A stretch of 43,786 nucleotides of DNA from Treponema sp. (lineage in GTDB: Bacteria; Spirochaetota; Spirochaetia; Treponematales; Treponemataceae). The notes beneath the pieces were generated by a model. That model made no database searches, was not told where the DNA came from, and saw only the letters and a list, made by a program, of their open reading frames with translations. The position numbers and the translations under genes are program-made. Shown here piece by piece: positions 10,130 through 18,858 of this stretch. The DNA lies in NCBI GenBank assembly GCA_024683675.1, contig JAIKYB010000243.1, forward strand, positions 1 through 43,786. Reading direction: 5' to 3'. Numbering within the stretch: the first letter of the stretch is position 1; each line of letters begins with the position of its first letter.

Positions 10130-11362
10130 CTATTGTTGCCTCAAAATCGAAAGAATGGCATCCAATTCTGCATTCAACTGGAGTATTTCTTTACGATTAA
10201 CAGATGAACTATTTTCTTCCAAAGCTGAAATTCTGTCAATCAGATTCTGAACATATTCCAAAGTAAGCTGTTCTTTTGAAAGATTATTTACATTAAAAGG
10301 AACATCCCTTCTAACTGCAAATTCATCAATTAAGTCAGGCTTTTTGCTATTTAAGTCAATTTTTTCTTCTATAGGCTGTGGAACAAGCTTTTCTACAACT
10401 TCAACAGGCTCTGGTTCAGGTTCAGCAGGCTTTTCCGGAACTTTTCCACCTACATAAAGAGCTCCCTGTGGCACATTACCATCCGCTGCCAGGGCAAGAC
10501 AGAAAACATAAGAAACAGACTGATTTGGTTTAAGTCTTGCAGAAGGCCAGTTTATTCCAATTGCCGAATTTTTATATGAAAGGACAGTGTCAAAGGTTCT
10601 GTAAACAGCCATGTCTGGTTCCCAGGCAGTTTTTTCCATAGTAGCATAATTTGCAAGTGCAACAAGTTCAGGCTGAGAAATATCTGCGCCATCCAAAAGG
10701 AGCTGCATAACAGCATTTGAATTGCGTGAATAAATCCATCTCTGATCTTTTACAGAACGGTATAAAACTTCACTCTTTATAGGAGAATTATCCATTCCGT
10801 AGAAATGGTAACTGTCAGATTCTCCAAGAATTGTATCAAGCACAGCACGAAGGGCAAAATCATCAGATTTCTGTCCTACATTTTTTACAGTTGCAGTAAC
10901 TTTTACCATATCAACATCATTCTCAGAATAAGATCTGATGCTTTCAAGTTCAACTACAACTTCTGCAGCTTTAGCAACCTTATAGTATATATTAAATCCG
11001 GCCTCATTCTTTGAAACTGAAGTCTGAACATTTTTATCTGACAGCAATCTGTAGCGTTTTTTACCAGCCTTAAGGAAAAATCCGGAAGAAGTGTACTCGT
11101 TTACAGTAGAAAGAACAGGAATATATTTATCGTTATCATTAAGAACCAGGAAATTAAAGGTTCCAAGAGTTGGTTTTACACGAAGCTGAACAATTCCATC
11201 CTTAAAATTTAATTCTTTTGCAGAAGTATCAACCCAACCAGTGTAATTCTTTTTTTCTTCAGCAATTTCTTCCTCTGCGCTAAGAGGCATAAGACATAAA
11301 ACAGAGAAAAGGAGCCCTACTGCTCCTAAGATTTTTTTCTTCATAATAAACCCTCCTTCCAT
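10130..11362 (-). CDS. Hypothetical exported protein
   Basis: Signal peptide (MKKKILGAVGLLFSVLCLMPLSA), Pro/Glu linker, coiled C-terminus. Confidence 0.7.
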   Translation of the reverse strand: MEGGFIMKKKILGAVGLLFSVLCLMPLSAEEEIAEEKKNYTGWVDTSAKELNFKDGIVQLRVKPTLGTFNFLVLNDNDKYIPVLSTVNEYTSSGFFLKAGKKRYRLLSDKNVQTSVSKNEAGFNIYYKVAKAAEVVVELESIRSYSENDVDMVKVTATVKNVGQKSDDFALRAVLDTILGESDSYHFYGMDNSPIKSEVLYRSVKDQRWIYSRNSNAVMQLLLDGADISQPELVALANYATMEKTAWEPDMAVYRTFDTVLSYKNSAIGINWPSARLKPNQSVSYVFCLALAADGNVPQGALYVGGKVPEKPAEPEPEPVEVVEKLVPQPIEEKIDLNSKKPDLIDEFAVRRDVPFNVNNLSKEQLTLEYVQNLIDRISALEENSSSVNRKEILQLNAELDAILSILRQQ

Positions 11363-12288
11363 TATTCCTGATCTTCAAGAATCTTCTGAGCTTCAAGAGC
11401 CTTCTGCTTCAAAAGCTTAATCTGTTCTTTAGTTTCATCATATGGCTCAGCATTTGGAACATCTATGTCATCAGTGTATTTTACTGCATTTGAACTGATA
11501 TAAGTGTAAGCTTCCTCAGTTTTTACTGCCGAAAGCTGGTGTTCAAGGTCTAAAATCTGACGTTCAAGCTCTTCATTTCTTGAAGTTGCTTCAGCAAGCT
11601 TCTGTCGGGTTGTATTTACAGAATCGGAATTATACATTTTAAGCTGCTTTTCATATTCTTCCTTAGCAGAAAGGTATTCTTCACCGGTCTGCTTCAGCAA
11701 ATAAAGAAGCTTTTCTTCTCTGGCCCGCTGCAAAATTGATTCAATTCTATATTGAGCAGCAGGAGCCTTTGGTGCATCCGGATATTCAGAAACAATTCTT
11801 TCAAAAATTGCAGAAGCTTCATCATACTGGTAAGAAGCAAATAAGGCTTCACCAATATAGAACAAGGCAGAAGAATATAAATCACTATTTTCAAATTGAT
11901 GACAAAAATCACTTAGAGCGATTATGGATTTTTCATATTCTCCCATATTGTAAAGGGCGAAGCCCTTTTGGAAACTAACATTAGAGGTATAAAGAGAATC
12001 AGGGAAGCTATCAAGGTAAACATTACAATCATCCAGAGCTGCTTTATAATCTCCATCATAAATTTCCGCAGAGATCAGCATATAATACACATCTGGAGTT
12101 AGATTTTCAGGATAGGCAACAGCTTTTTTCAAGAGCATTTTTGCTGAAGACCACTGCCCTTCTGAATAAAAACGACAGCCCTCCACAAATGCAGTGCTTG
12201 CAGTTTCTGATGCCCAGCTTCCAAAAGAAAGACATCCTGCAGCTAATAAAATCGCCAGAATTTTCTTCATACTAACTTTCTTCTCCAA
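11362..12288 (-). CDS. Exported TPR protein (BamD/YbgF-like outer-membrane-lipoprotein repeats)
   Basis: Signal peptide; SDLYSSALFYIGEALFASYQYDEASAIFERIVSEYPDAPKAPAAQYRI repeat; C-terminal coiled coil. ATG 4-bp-scale coupling with next ORF. Confidence 0.7.
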   Translation of the reverse strand: MEKKVSMKKILAILLAAGCLSFGSWASETASTAFVEGCRFYSEGQWSSAKMLLKKAVAYPENLTPDVYYMLISAEIYDGDYKAALDDCNVYLDSFPDSLYTSNVSFQKGFALYNMGEYEKSIIALSDFCHQFENSDLYSSALFYIGEALFASYQYDEASAIFERIVSEYPDAPKAPAAQYRIESILQRAREEKLLYLLKQTGEEYLSAKEEYEKQLKMYNSDSVNTTRQKLAEATSRNEELERQILDLEHQLSAVKTEEAYTYISSNAVKYTDDIDVPNAEPYDETKEQIKLLKQKALEAQKILEDQE

Positions 12289-12292
12289 TAAA

Positions 12293-12922
12293 TCAATTCC
12301 ACTTCAAACTGCCGTTAAAGAAAGCAGAACCAGAAACAACAACATCGGTTCCAGCTTTAACAACAGAATCCACTGTATTCTGATTCACTCCGCCATCTAC
12401 AGAAATAAGGTATGAATATCCATTCTCCTCACGTAATTTCTTGAGTTCTAAAACCTTATCTACACAAGACGGAATGAGTTTTTGTCCTCCCCAACCGGGA
12501 TTGACAGTCATCACCAATATAATATCGGCAGATTTTGCGATTTCCGACAGTGTAGAAATAGGAGTTCCTGGACAAATTGCAACTCCAGCCTTCTTTCCAC
12601 GCTCATGAATCATCTGAATAAGCCTGTGAGCGTGAGCTGTTGCTTCGATATGGAAGGTAACCCAATCGGCACCAGCATCAATAAAGCTGTTAATCTGATT
12701 TTCAGGTTTTTCAACCATAAGGTGAACGTCAAAAGGAAGCTTAGTAAGCTTTCTGATTGAACGAATTACAGGATGTCCATAAGTAATTTCTGGAACAAAC
12801 TGTCCATCCATTACATCAATATGAACCACAGAACCATTGTTATTTTCAATTTGTCTTACCGCAGCTTCAAGATTAGCAAAATCAGCAGAAAGAAGCGACG
12901 GTGCTAAAATAGGAGTTTTCAT
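12293..12922 (-). CDS. rpe: Ribulose-phosphate 3-epimerase
   Basis: APSLLSADFANL, VHIDVMDGQFVPEITYGHPVI, VMTVNPGWGGQKLIP, VDGGVN. Confidence 0.97.
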   Translation of the reverse strand: MKTPILAPSLLSADFANLEAAVRQIENNNGSVVHIDVMDGQFVPEITYGHPVIRSIRKLTKLPFDVHLMVEKPENQINSFIDAGADWVTFHIEATAHAHRLIQMIHERGKKAGVAICPGTPISTLSEIAKSADIILVMTVNPGWGGQKLIPSCVDKVLELKKLREENGYSYLISVDGGVNQNTVDSVVKAGTDVVVSGSAFFNGSLKWN

Positions 12923-12938
12923 TTACTATATATAGTAA
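12923..12938. promoter_or_regulatory. 16-bp perfect palindrome TTACTATATATAGTAA abutting rpe start codon
   Basis: Sequence equals its reverse complement; immediately upstream of ATG at 12922. Confidence 0.55.
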
Positions 12939-12996
12939 CAAAAAGGCATTTATTAGACAATCAAAAACGTATAAGAAATTTTATTAAAAAAAATGC

Positions 12997-13025
12997 TTGA
13001 CATATCATTACTTTCGCTGTATAAA
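12997..13025 (+). promoter_or_regulatory. Sigma70-like promoter P1
   Basis: TTGACA-N17-TATAAA. Confidence 0.7.
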
Positions 13026-13061
13026 TCTTGTCTCATTTTTCCTAAATTTAAACAATCTTTA

Positions 13062-13089
13062 TTGACTAAGTCCCCGAACTTTGTATAAA
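13062..13089 (+). promoter_or_regulatory. Sigma70-like promoter P2
   Basis: TTGACT-N16-TATAAA, 16 nt before ATG at 13106. Confidence 0.65.
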
Positions 13090-13105
13090 ATCAAAATTAG
13101 ACATT

Positions 13106-14038
13106 ATGGAAATTCAAACAGAAGCAAAGATGAAGGAAGTCCTGAACTTTTTGCAGCAGGGGAATCCTTTTGAAGCACAAAAGATTATAAGTACTCTTTT
13201 TGAATCCGACTTGGACAGCAAAGAACTTATATTCACAAATAAGTGCTGCATTTTCTGGATTGAATCCATAAAGCGTCTCAGAAATACAGAAGACAGCTAC
13301 GAGCAAAATGAAGGTCTTTTACAGGAATGGAAAACTTTTCAGTCTTATATTTCTAGAGACACAAACACATACGAACCGGCTTTAGATGCTGTTCAACATG
13401 GCTTTTTTACAAAGGCTCTGGAAAGATTTACAGAGTTGCTTGAAGAAAAGGAACCATATCAGAGGGCAGAAATCTATAAAAGAGCCGGCATATGCCACAA
13501 GAAGCTGGGAAACTTTGATATGGCCCGCTCCTTTCTTATGGAAGCGAACAGTATCTACCCTAACCTTTCTTCTGTTCTGGCAGAACTGGCTGACTGCTGT
13601 TCTTTATGTGGAGAAGACAAATACGGAAAGCTGCTTTTTAGAGAGGCTTTCTATATTGACCCGGAGTCAATAGACTTAAGTTTTCTAGATTCAGAGCTTA
13701 TTAAGTGTCTGATTAAGATTACAAAAGAAAAGAAGCATTCCGGACAGGCATTACAATATTGGATTCCAGTATATGGAGTTCTAAACGGAGTGCTTAATAT
13801 AAAAAAGGAGCTTATACCACAGGAAGTGGTGAAGCTCAAGAAAGAAATTTATGCGAAAGAAAGCGAATACAAGGATCCTTCATGTAATGCAGAGATTCTG
13901 GTTCCTCGCCTTCTGAACTGTTATTTCAGACTTATGGATCATTACACGCTTGTTCATGAGAGTAGTACGAAGTGTAATGAGATATTGTTAAAAATTAAAA
14001 TTCTAGATTCAACAGTGTATCAGGCATACATCAGTTGA
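13106..14038 (+). CDS. TPR-like protein upstream of greA, hypothetical
   Basis: TPR-like repeats (RAEIYKRAGICHKKLGNFDMARSFLMEANSIYPNLSSVLAELADCCSLCG). Confidence 0.75.
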   Translation: MEIQTEAKMKEVLNFLQQGNPFEAQKIISTLFESDLDSKELIFTNKCCIFWIESIKRLRNTEDSYEQNEGLLQEWKTFQSYISRDTNTYEPALDAVQHGFFTKALERFTELLEEKEPYQRAEIYKRAGICHKKLGNFDMARSFLMEANSIYPNLSSVLAELADCCSLCGEDKYGKLLFREAFYIDPESIDLSFLDSELIKCLIKITKEKKHSGQALQYWIPVYGVLNGVLNIKKELIPQEVVKLKKEIYAKESEYKDPSCNAEILVPRLLNCYFRLMDHYTLVHESSTKCNEILLKIKILDSTVYQAYIS

Positions 14039-14072
14039 TGAGAATTTGTGTTAGCAAACACAGGAGTAAAGA

Positions 14073-16766
14073 ATGGCAGATTTAATTCAGTCCATCCAGG
14101 ACAAACTTAAGGAAGAGACTTGGACACGTGCAACAATCAGTAACTACACACAGAATGATTTGAAAGAACTTTCAAAAATTGTAGAAGAAGCACGAAATGA
14201 AAACTGTGAAACAGAAATTCATGATATTTGTGAAGAGCATCTTTCACATACAAAGGACAGTATTATAGCCCTTTACATCTGTGGAATTCTTGACTTACAG
14301 AAAGGCGCTCTTGACAACTCGGCACTTGTAAATCTGGTTGATATCTTCCAGAAAAATCACAAGGAAGCTATTGTTACTTACCTTTGTGAAAGCATTCTTG
14401 AAGATGATCCAAACAATAAGTTTGCACTTCGCACCTTAGCAGACGGCTACCTTGCAGAAAATAACGAAAAAGTTTGGGAGCTTTATGCAAAGCTTGTAAA
14501 GATTGACTTTGAAGAAGCTGACCTTGCAAAAGCCCTTGCAGAACACTATGACGCAATTGGCGATAAGGAAAATTCAATCAGTTACTACAAAAAAGCAATC
14601 CTTCGCTATATCAATCAGAATAACTACAATGCCTGTAAAGAAATCTGGTCTAAGCTTGTACAGACAATCCCAGAAGAATTCGACTTCTTCCAGATGCTGC
14701 GTCGCAAGATTTCAAAGACAATGGGTGAAATCAGAACTTCTACCCTCATGAGAGAACTTTACACCTGGTATAAAGACAATAAGAAATGGGATACTGCAAT
14801 CCTTATTCTTAAACAGAATCTTGAAATTGACCAGAAGGATCCTTGGGAACGTAAAGAAATTACAGAATGTTTCCGTGGAAAATATGCAGAACACAGCCAT
14901 CTTGAAGACTATATCCGTACATCTAACCTTACTCAGTCTTACAGAAACGTATTCGAAGCTATTAATGACTTTGAAAAACACATTGCTTTTGATAAAAAGA
15001 GCTTTGTATTCCATAGAAACTGGGGTGTTGGTATTATCACAAAGCTTGAAAAAGACACTCTTACAATCAACTTTGGAAAGGTTGCCGGCGTACGCGAAAT
15101 GAAGCTTTCTATGGCAGTTACAGCCCTTAAACCACTTTCAAGAGACCATATCTGGGTTCTTAAAGCTACAAAACAGCCAAAAGAACTTGCTGAAATGATT
15201 AAAAAAGATAAGGAATGGGCCCTTGAAACAATCATCAAGAGTCATGACAACAACTGTGACTTTAAGAAAATTAAAGCAGAGCTGGTTCCAAGTATTCTTA
15301 CTCCAGGTGAATGGACTTCATGGAACAGTGCAGCAAAGAAGATTCTTGAATCTAATTCTAAATTTGGCGTAAATCCAAATGATATTTCTATGTACACCGT
15401 ACGCGATGGAAATATCAGTATTGAAGAAAAGCTTTCTAACGAATTTAAGGCACAGAAGCAGTTCTTTGCACGTGCTGACATTCTTATGAAGTTCTTTGAA
15501 AGTGATGAAACAGACAAGTCAAGCGAACTTTTTGCAGAAATGTTTGCTTACTTTACAGGCTTCCTCAAGAGCATCAACCGTGTAGACGAGCATGTTCTTG
15601 CTTCTTACCTTATTGTTAAATACATCAGCGGAGTAGACAAGCAGTTTACAACTCCTGTTCATGAAACTTTCGCAGAAATCTACAAAAAAATTGAAAATCC
15701 TCGTGATATTTATACAAAGCTCAAGGATTCAAAGAATACACACCTTCGTGCAGACTTCCTCTTAGACATCAAAATGCTTCCAGACTGGAATAAGCAGTAC
15801 ATTTTGCTCTTCCCTACAGTTCTTGATATGAAGCTTTTGAACGACCTTATTGAAAAGGGCTTTGTTGCAGATATTCAGGATTTGGTACGTGAAAGCTTTG
15901 AAAAGTACAAGGATTACCGTGAAACAGCAATCTTCTTCTTCCGTGACTGCCAGGATGAAGATTGGTTCAAGGAAGCTGGAGTTTCTTACGAAAAGCAGTT
16001 GATTGCACTTATCAATATTATTGAATTGACCTTCCGTGAAATCAACAACCACGTAAATACAACAGAAAATAAGAAAATCAATAAGAATGCAACTGAACTT
16101 CTCTTCAAGAATGATGCAATCTTTAATTTCATGTTTGAAAACGGAGAAGCCTGCGTAAAGAAGATGTATACACTCATCGACGATATTGCAGACATTGATC
16201 CTTCATACAAGCAGCTTGCCCGTAACAAGATTCTTGAGAAATATCCTGAATTCAAGTTCCGTGTATCTGAAGAAAAGGCAACTCAGCCTAAGGGTATGAT
16301 TGTTACTGCTAAGAAGCTTGAAGAAAAGAGGGCAGAAGCAGAAAAGATTCAGAATGTTGACCTGCCGGCAAATGCAAAGGATGTTGCAGACGCTCGTGCA
16401 AAGGGAGACTTGAAGGAAAACGCAGAATACAAGGCAGCCCGCGAACAGCAGCACTACCTGCAGCTTACACTTGCAAAGCTTCAGGAAGAACTTTCACGCG
16501 CAGTTGTATTCGATCCAACAACAAGTACAACAGCAGTTGTTTCATTCGCAACAGAAGTTACACTTGTAAACCTTGATTCTGGAAAAGATGAAACATACAC
16601 AATTCTTGGTCCATGGGAATCTGACCCAGATAACAACATTATTTCTTATATGTCTCCATTCGGAAATGCCATTATGGATAAGAAGGTTGGCGCTCAGGTA
16701 TCATTTACAATCAATGATCACAAGTACAACTATGAAATTAAGAATATAAAGAAAGCCAAGAACTAA
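14073..16766 (+). CDS. greA: Transcription elongation factor GreA with long TPR-like N-terminal extension
   Basis: C-terminal GDLKENAEYKAAREQQHYLQ GreA signature; about 700-aa N-terminal extension; SD AGGAG. Confidence 0.9.
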   Translation: MADLIQSIQDKLKEETWTRATISNYTQNDLKELSKIVEEARNENCETEIHDICEEHLSHTKDSIIALYICGILDLQKGALDNSALVNLVDIFQKNHKEAIVTYLCESILEDDPNNKFALRTLADGYLAENNEKVWELYAKLVKIDFEEADLAKALAEHYDAIGDKENSISYYKKAILRYINQNNYNACKEIWSKLVQTIPEEFDFFQMLRRKISKTMGEIRTSTLMRELYTWYKDNKKWDTAILILKQNLEIDQKDPWERKEITECFRGKYAEHSHLEDYIRTSNLTQSYRNVFEAINDFEKHIAFDKKSFVFHRNWGVGIITKLEKDTLTINFGKVAGVREMKLSMAVTALKPLSRDHIWVLKATKQPKELAEMIKKDKEWALETIIKSHDNNCDFKKIKAELVPSILTPGEWTSWNSAAKKILESNSKFGVNPNDISMYTVRDGNISIEEKLSNEFKAQKQFFARADILMKFFESDETDKSSELFAEMFAYFTGFLKSINRVDEHVLASYLIVKYISGVDKQFTTPVHETFAEIYKKIENPRDIYTKLKDSKNTHLRADFLLDIKMLPDWNKQYILLFPTVLDMKLLNDLIEKGFVADIQDLVRESFEKYKDYRETAIFFFRDCQDEDWFKEAGVSYEKQLIALINIIELTFREINNHVNTTENKKINKNATELLFKNDAIFNFMFENGEACVKKMYTLIDDIADIDPSYKQLARNKILEKYPEFKFRVSEEKATQPKGMIVTAKKLEEKRAEAEKIQNVDLPANAKDVADARAKGDLKENAEYKAAREQQHYLQLTLAKLQEELSRAVVFDPTTSTTAVVSFATEVTLVNLDSGKDETYTILGPWESDPDNNIISYMSPFGNAIMDKKVGAQVSFTINDHKYNYEIKNIKKAKN

Positions 16767-16778
16767 CACTTAGCAAAA

Positions 16779-16810
16779 GAGGTTGTCTTGCGACAACCTC
16801 TTTTTTTTTA
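16779..16810 (+). terminator. Intrinsic terminator of greA
   Basis: gaggttgtc-ttgc-gacaacctc followed by T-run. Confidence 0.92.
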
Positions 16811-16833
16811 GTCTTTAAGTTTTAAGGTAAATT

Positions 16834-17772
16834 ATGAGCGAAAAATTGATTGAACTAATACCTGATGTCTTTTACATACCAAATTCCACAAATGTAGGAC
16901 TTATTGCTGTAAAGGATAATGGAAGTCCCCTCCTCTATCTTATAGATTCCGGCCCAAGTGAGCTGGAGGGAGAATATGTACTTGATGTACTTAATGAATA
17001 TTACGGGGATTATAAGCTTAGGGCTATCATTTCAACTCACGGGCATCCAGACCACACTGGTGGACATAAATTCATAAAAGATAGTACAGGCTGTGAAATC
17101 TGGATTTCAAAAAAAGAAAGAGCCTTTGTAGAAAACCAAAACCTTCACGGCTCTGTTTTATGGGGTGCTTATCCTCCAAAAGAATTGCGAACTCTTTTTT
17201 TTAACCCGGAATCTGTTGATGCAGACCGTATTATTGATGAAAAAGATATAATTGCCCTGGAAGATGGACGCAAACTTTCTTTTATAAACTTTGAAGGTCA
17301 CAGTCCTCAGAGCATAGGTATTATAATAGAAAACCCTGACGGTCAAAAAGTTTTATTTTCAGGAGACGCAATTTTTCCAAGAAAAGAACTTGGTCAGCAT
17401 TGGATTTCTTTAATTACAAATCCACTGCTCTTTATGTCTTCTTTGGATAAATTAGAAGAATTAGAAGATATTAAATACTTTGTTCCAGGACACGGAGATA
17501 TTATTTCTGATGATTTAGCTGAAAACATAGAAATGAATAAAATTGCTGTTCTTTCTACAAAACAGTGTATTCTAAATGCCCTGAAAAAAAATCAGAAGAA
17601 AACAACAGAAGAGCTTGTAAAATATGTTGCAGACTATCACGGCTTATGTATGAAAATCCCGCAATATGCACTTATTACAAGCACAGTAAAATCATATCTG
17701 TCTGAATTACAAAACGAAAGACAGATTCAGATGATTATAGAAGATAATATTCTTTATTATTGCTTAAAATAA
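16834..17772 (+). CDS. MBL-fold metallohydrolase
   Basis: STHGHPDHTGG, LFSGDAIFP, FVPGHGD motifs. Confidence 0.88.
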   Translation: MSEKLIELIPDVFYIPNSTNVGLIAVKDNGSPLLYLIDSGPSELEGEYVLDVLNEYYGDYKLRAIISTHGHPDHTGGHKFIKDSTGCEIWISKKERAFVENQNLHGSVLWGAYPPKELRTLFFNPESVDADRIIDEKDIIALEDGRKLSFINFEGHSPQSIGIIIENPDGQKVLFSGDAIFPRKELGQHWISLITNPLLFMSSLDKLEELEDIKYFVPGHGDIISDDLAENIEMNKIAVLSTKQCILNALKKNQKKTTEELVKYVADYHGLCMKIPQYALITSTVKSYLSELQNERQIQMIIEDNILYYCLK

Positions 17773-18510
17773 TTAGTAATTTGCACGAACTCTAGCAGAT
17801 TCGTCCCAGTTTTCCATTAAGGCAACTCCGCTTGAAGTTCCTATTCTACTGGCACCGGCTTCAAGCATGGTAATTGCAGTCCTTACAGAACGGATTCCAC
17901 CAGAAGCCTTTACACCAAGAGCGTCTCCTACGGTTTTTCTCATAAGCTTTACATGATATTCACTGGCACCATTTGGCAGAGAATTACCGTCCAGACTCTT
18001 GGGATTTGCAAAGCCTGTTGAAGTTTTTACAAAGTCTGCGCCGGCCTTTATAGCGCACTGGCATGAAGTTATAACTTCTGTATCAGATAAAAGGCAGGTT
18101 TCAAGAATTACTTTTACAAGAATGTCTTTTCCCAACTTTTGTCCTTCACTTTTACAAGCCGATACAACTGCGGCAATATCTGCACCTAACTCAGAAAAAC
18201 GACCATCTTTAGCAGCCCCTATATCCAAAACCATGTCAATTTCATCAGCGCCATTATTTATGGCATTGCTGGCCTCAAAAACCTTTACTGCTGTAGTGGA
18301 AGCACCAAGAGGGAATCCAATAACAGTGCAAACTTTAACAGGAGTATCGGCTAGCTTTGAAGCGGCCAGGCCTACATAAACAGGGTTTACACAAACAGAG
18401 GCAAAGCCGTAAGAAAGGGCCTCCTGACATAACTGGGAAATCTGTTTTACAGTAGCATTTGGAGCTAGTAAGGTATGGTCTATATACGATGCAAATTTTG
18501 TTTTAGTCAT
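17773..18510 (-). CDS. deoC: Deoxyribose-phosphate aldolase
   Basis: YIDHTLLAPNAT, CTVIGFPLGASTTAVK, VKTSTGF, VKASGGIRS. Confidence 0.96.
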   Translation of the reverse strand: MTKTKFASYIDHTLLAPNATVKQISQLCQEALSYGFASVCVNPVYVGLAASKLADTPVKVCTVIGFPLGASTTAVKVFEASNAINNGADEIDMVLDIGAAKDGRFSELGADIAAVVSACKSEGQKLGKDILVKVILETCLLSDTEVITSCQCAIKAGADFVKTSTGFANPKSLDGNSLPNGASEYHVKLMRKTVGDALGVKASGGIRSVRTAITMLEAGASRIGTSSGVALMENWDESARVRANY

Positions 18511-18519
18511 AGTCTTAAT

Positions 18520-18548
18520 ATTATAAAATGTATACTATTTTTTTTCAA
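18520..18548 (-). promoter_or_regulatory. Sigma70-like promoter of deoC
   Basis: Minus strand TTGAAA-N17-TATAAT, -10 only 9 nt from ATG. Confidence 0.7.
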
Positions 18549-18622
18549 ATATTTCTTGCGAAATAAAGACTTATAATATATATTTAAGATAGTTTGAATT
18601 TTGATTTTATAGGAGCAATAAA

Positions 18623-18793
18623 ATGGCATTCAAAATTAATGATCAGTGTGTAAACTGTGGAACTTGCGAGCCAGATTGTCCAGTTGGAGCAATCTCTGAA
18701 CAGAATGACAAGCGCGTAATTGATGCTGAAAAATGCATTAGCTGCGGAACTTGTGCTGCAGAGTGCCCTGCAGAAGCAATCTCAGAAGAGTAA
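18623..18793 (+). CDS. 2[4Fe-4S] ferredoxin, 56 aa (absent from the supplied ORF track)
   Basis: MAFKINDQCVNCGTCEPDCPVGAISEQNDKRVIDAEKCISCGTCAAECPAEAISEE*: two CxxCxxCxxxCP motifs; SD AGGAG. Confidence 0.95.
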   Translation: MAFKINDQCVNCGTCEPDCPVGAISEQNDKRVIDAEKCISCGTCAAECPAEAISEE

Positions 18794-18810
18794 GCTTTTA
18801 CTTATGCAAA

Positions 18811-18850
18811 AAACAGGTTCCTTTTAACAAAGGAACCTGTTTTTTTTTGT
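18811..18850 (+). terminator. Intrinsic terminator after ferredoxin
   Basis: aacaggttcctttt-aac-aaaggaacctgtt followed by T-run. Confidence 0.92.
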
Positions 18851-18858
18851 AATAATTA

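Noticed and set aside
14374-16454. Minus-strand and alternate-frame ORFs within greA
   Set aside because: Shadow ORFs inside a long conserved CDS.
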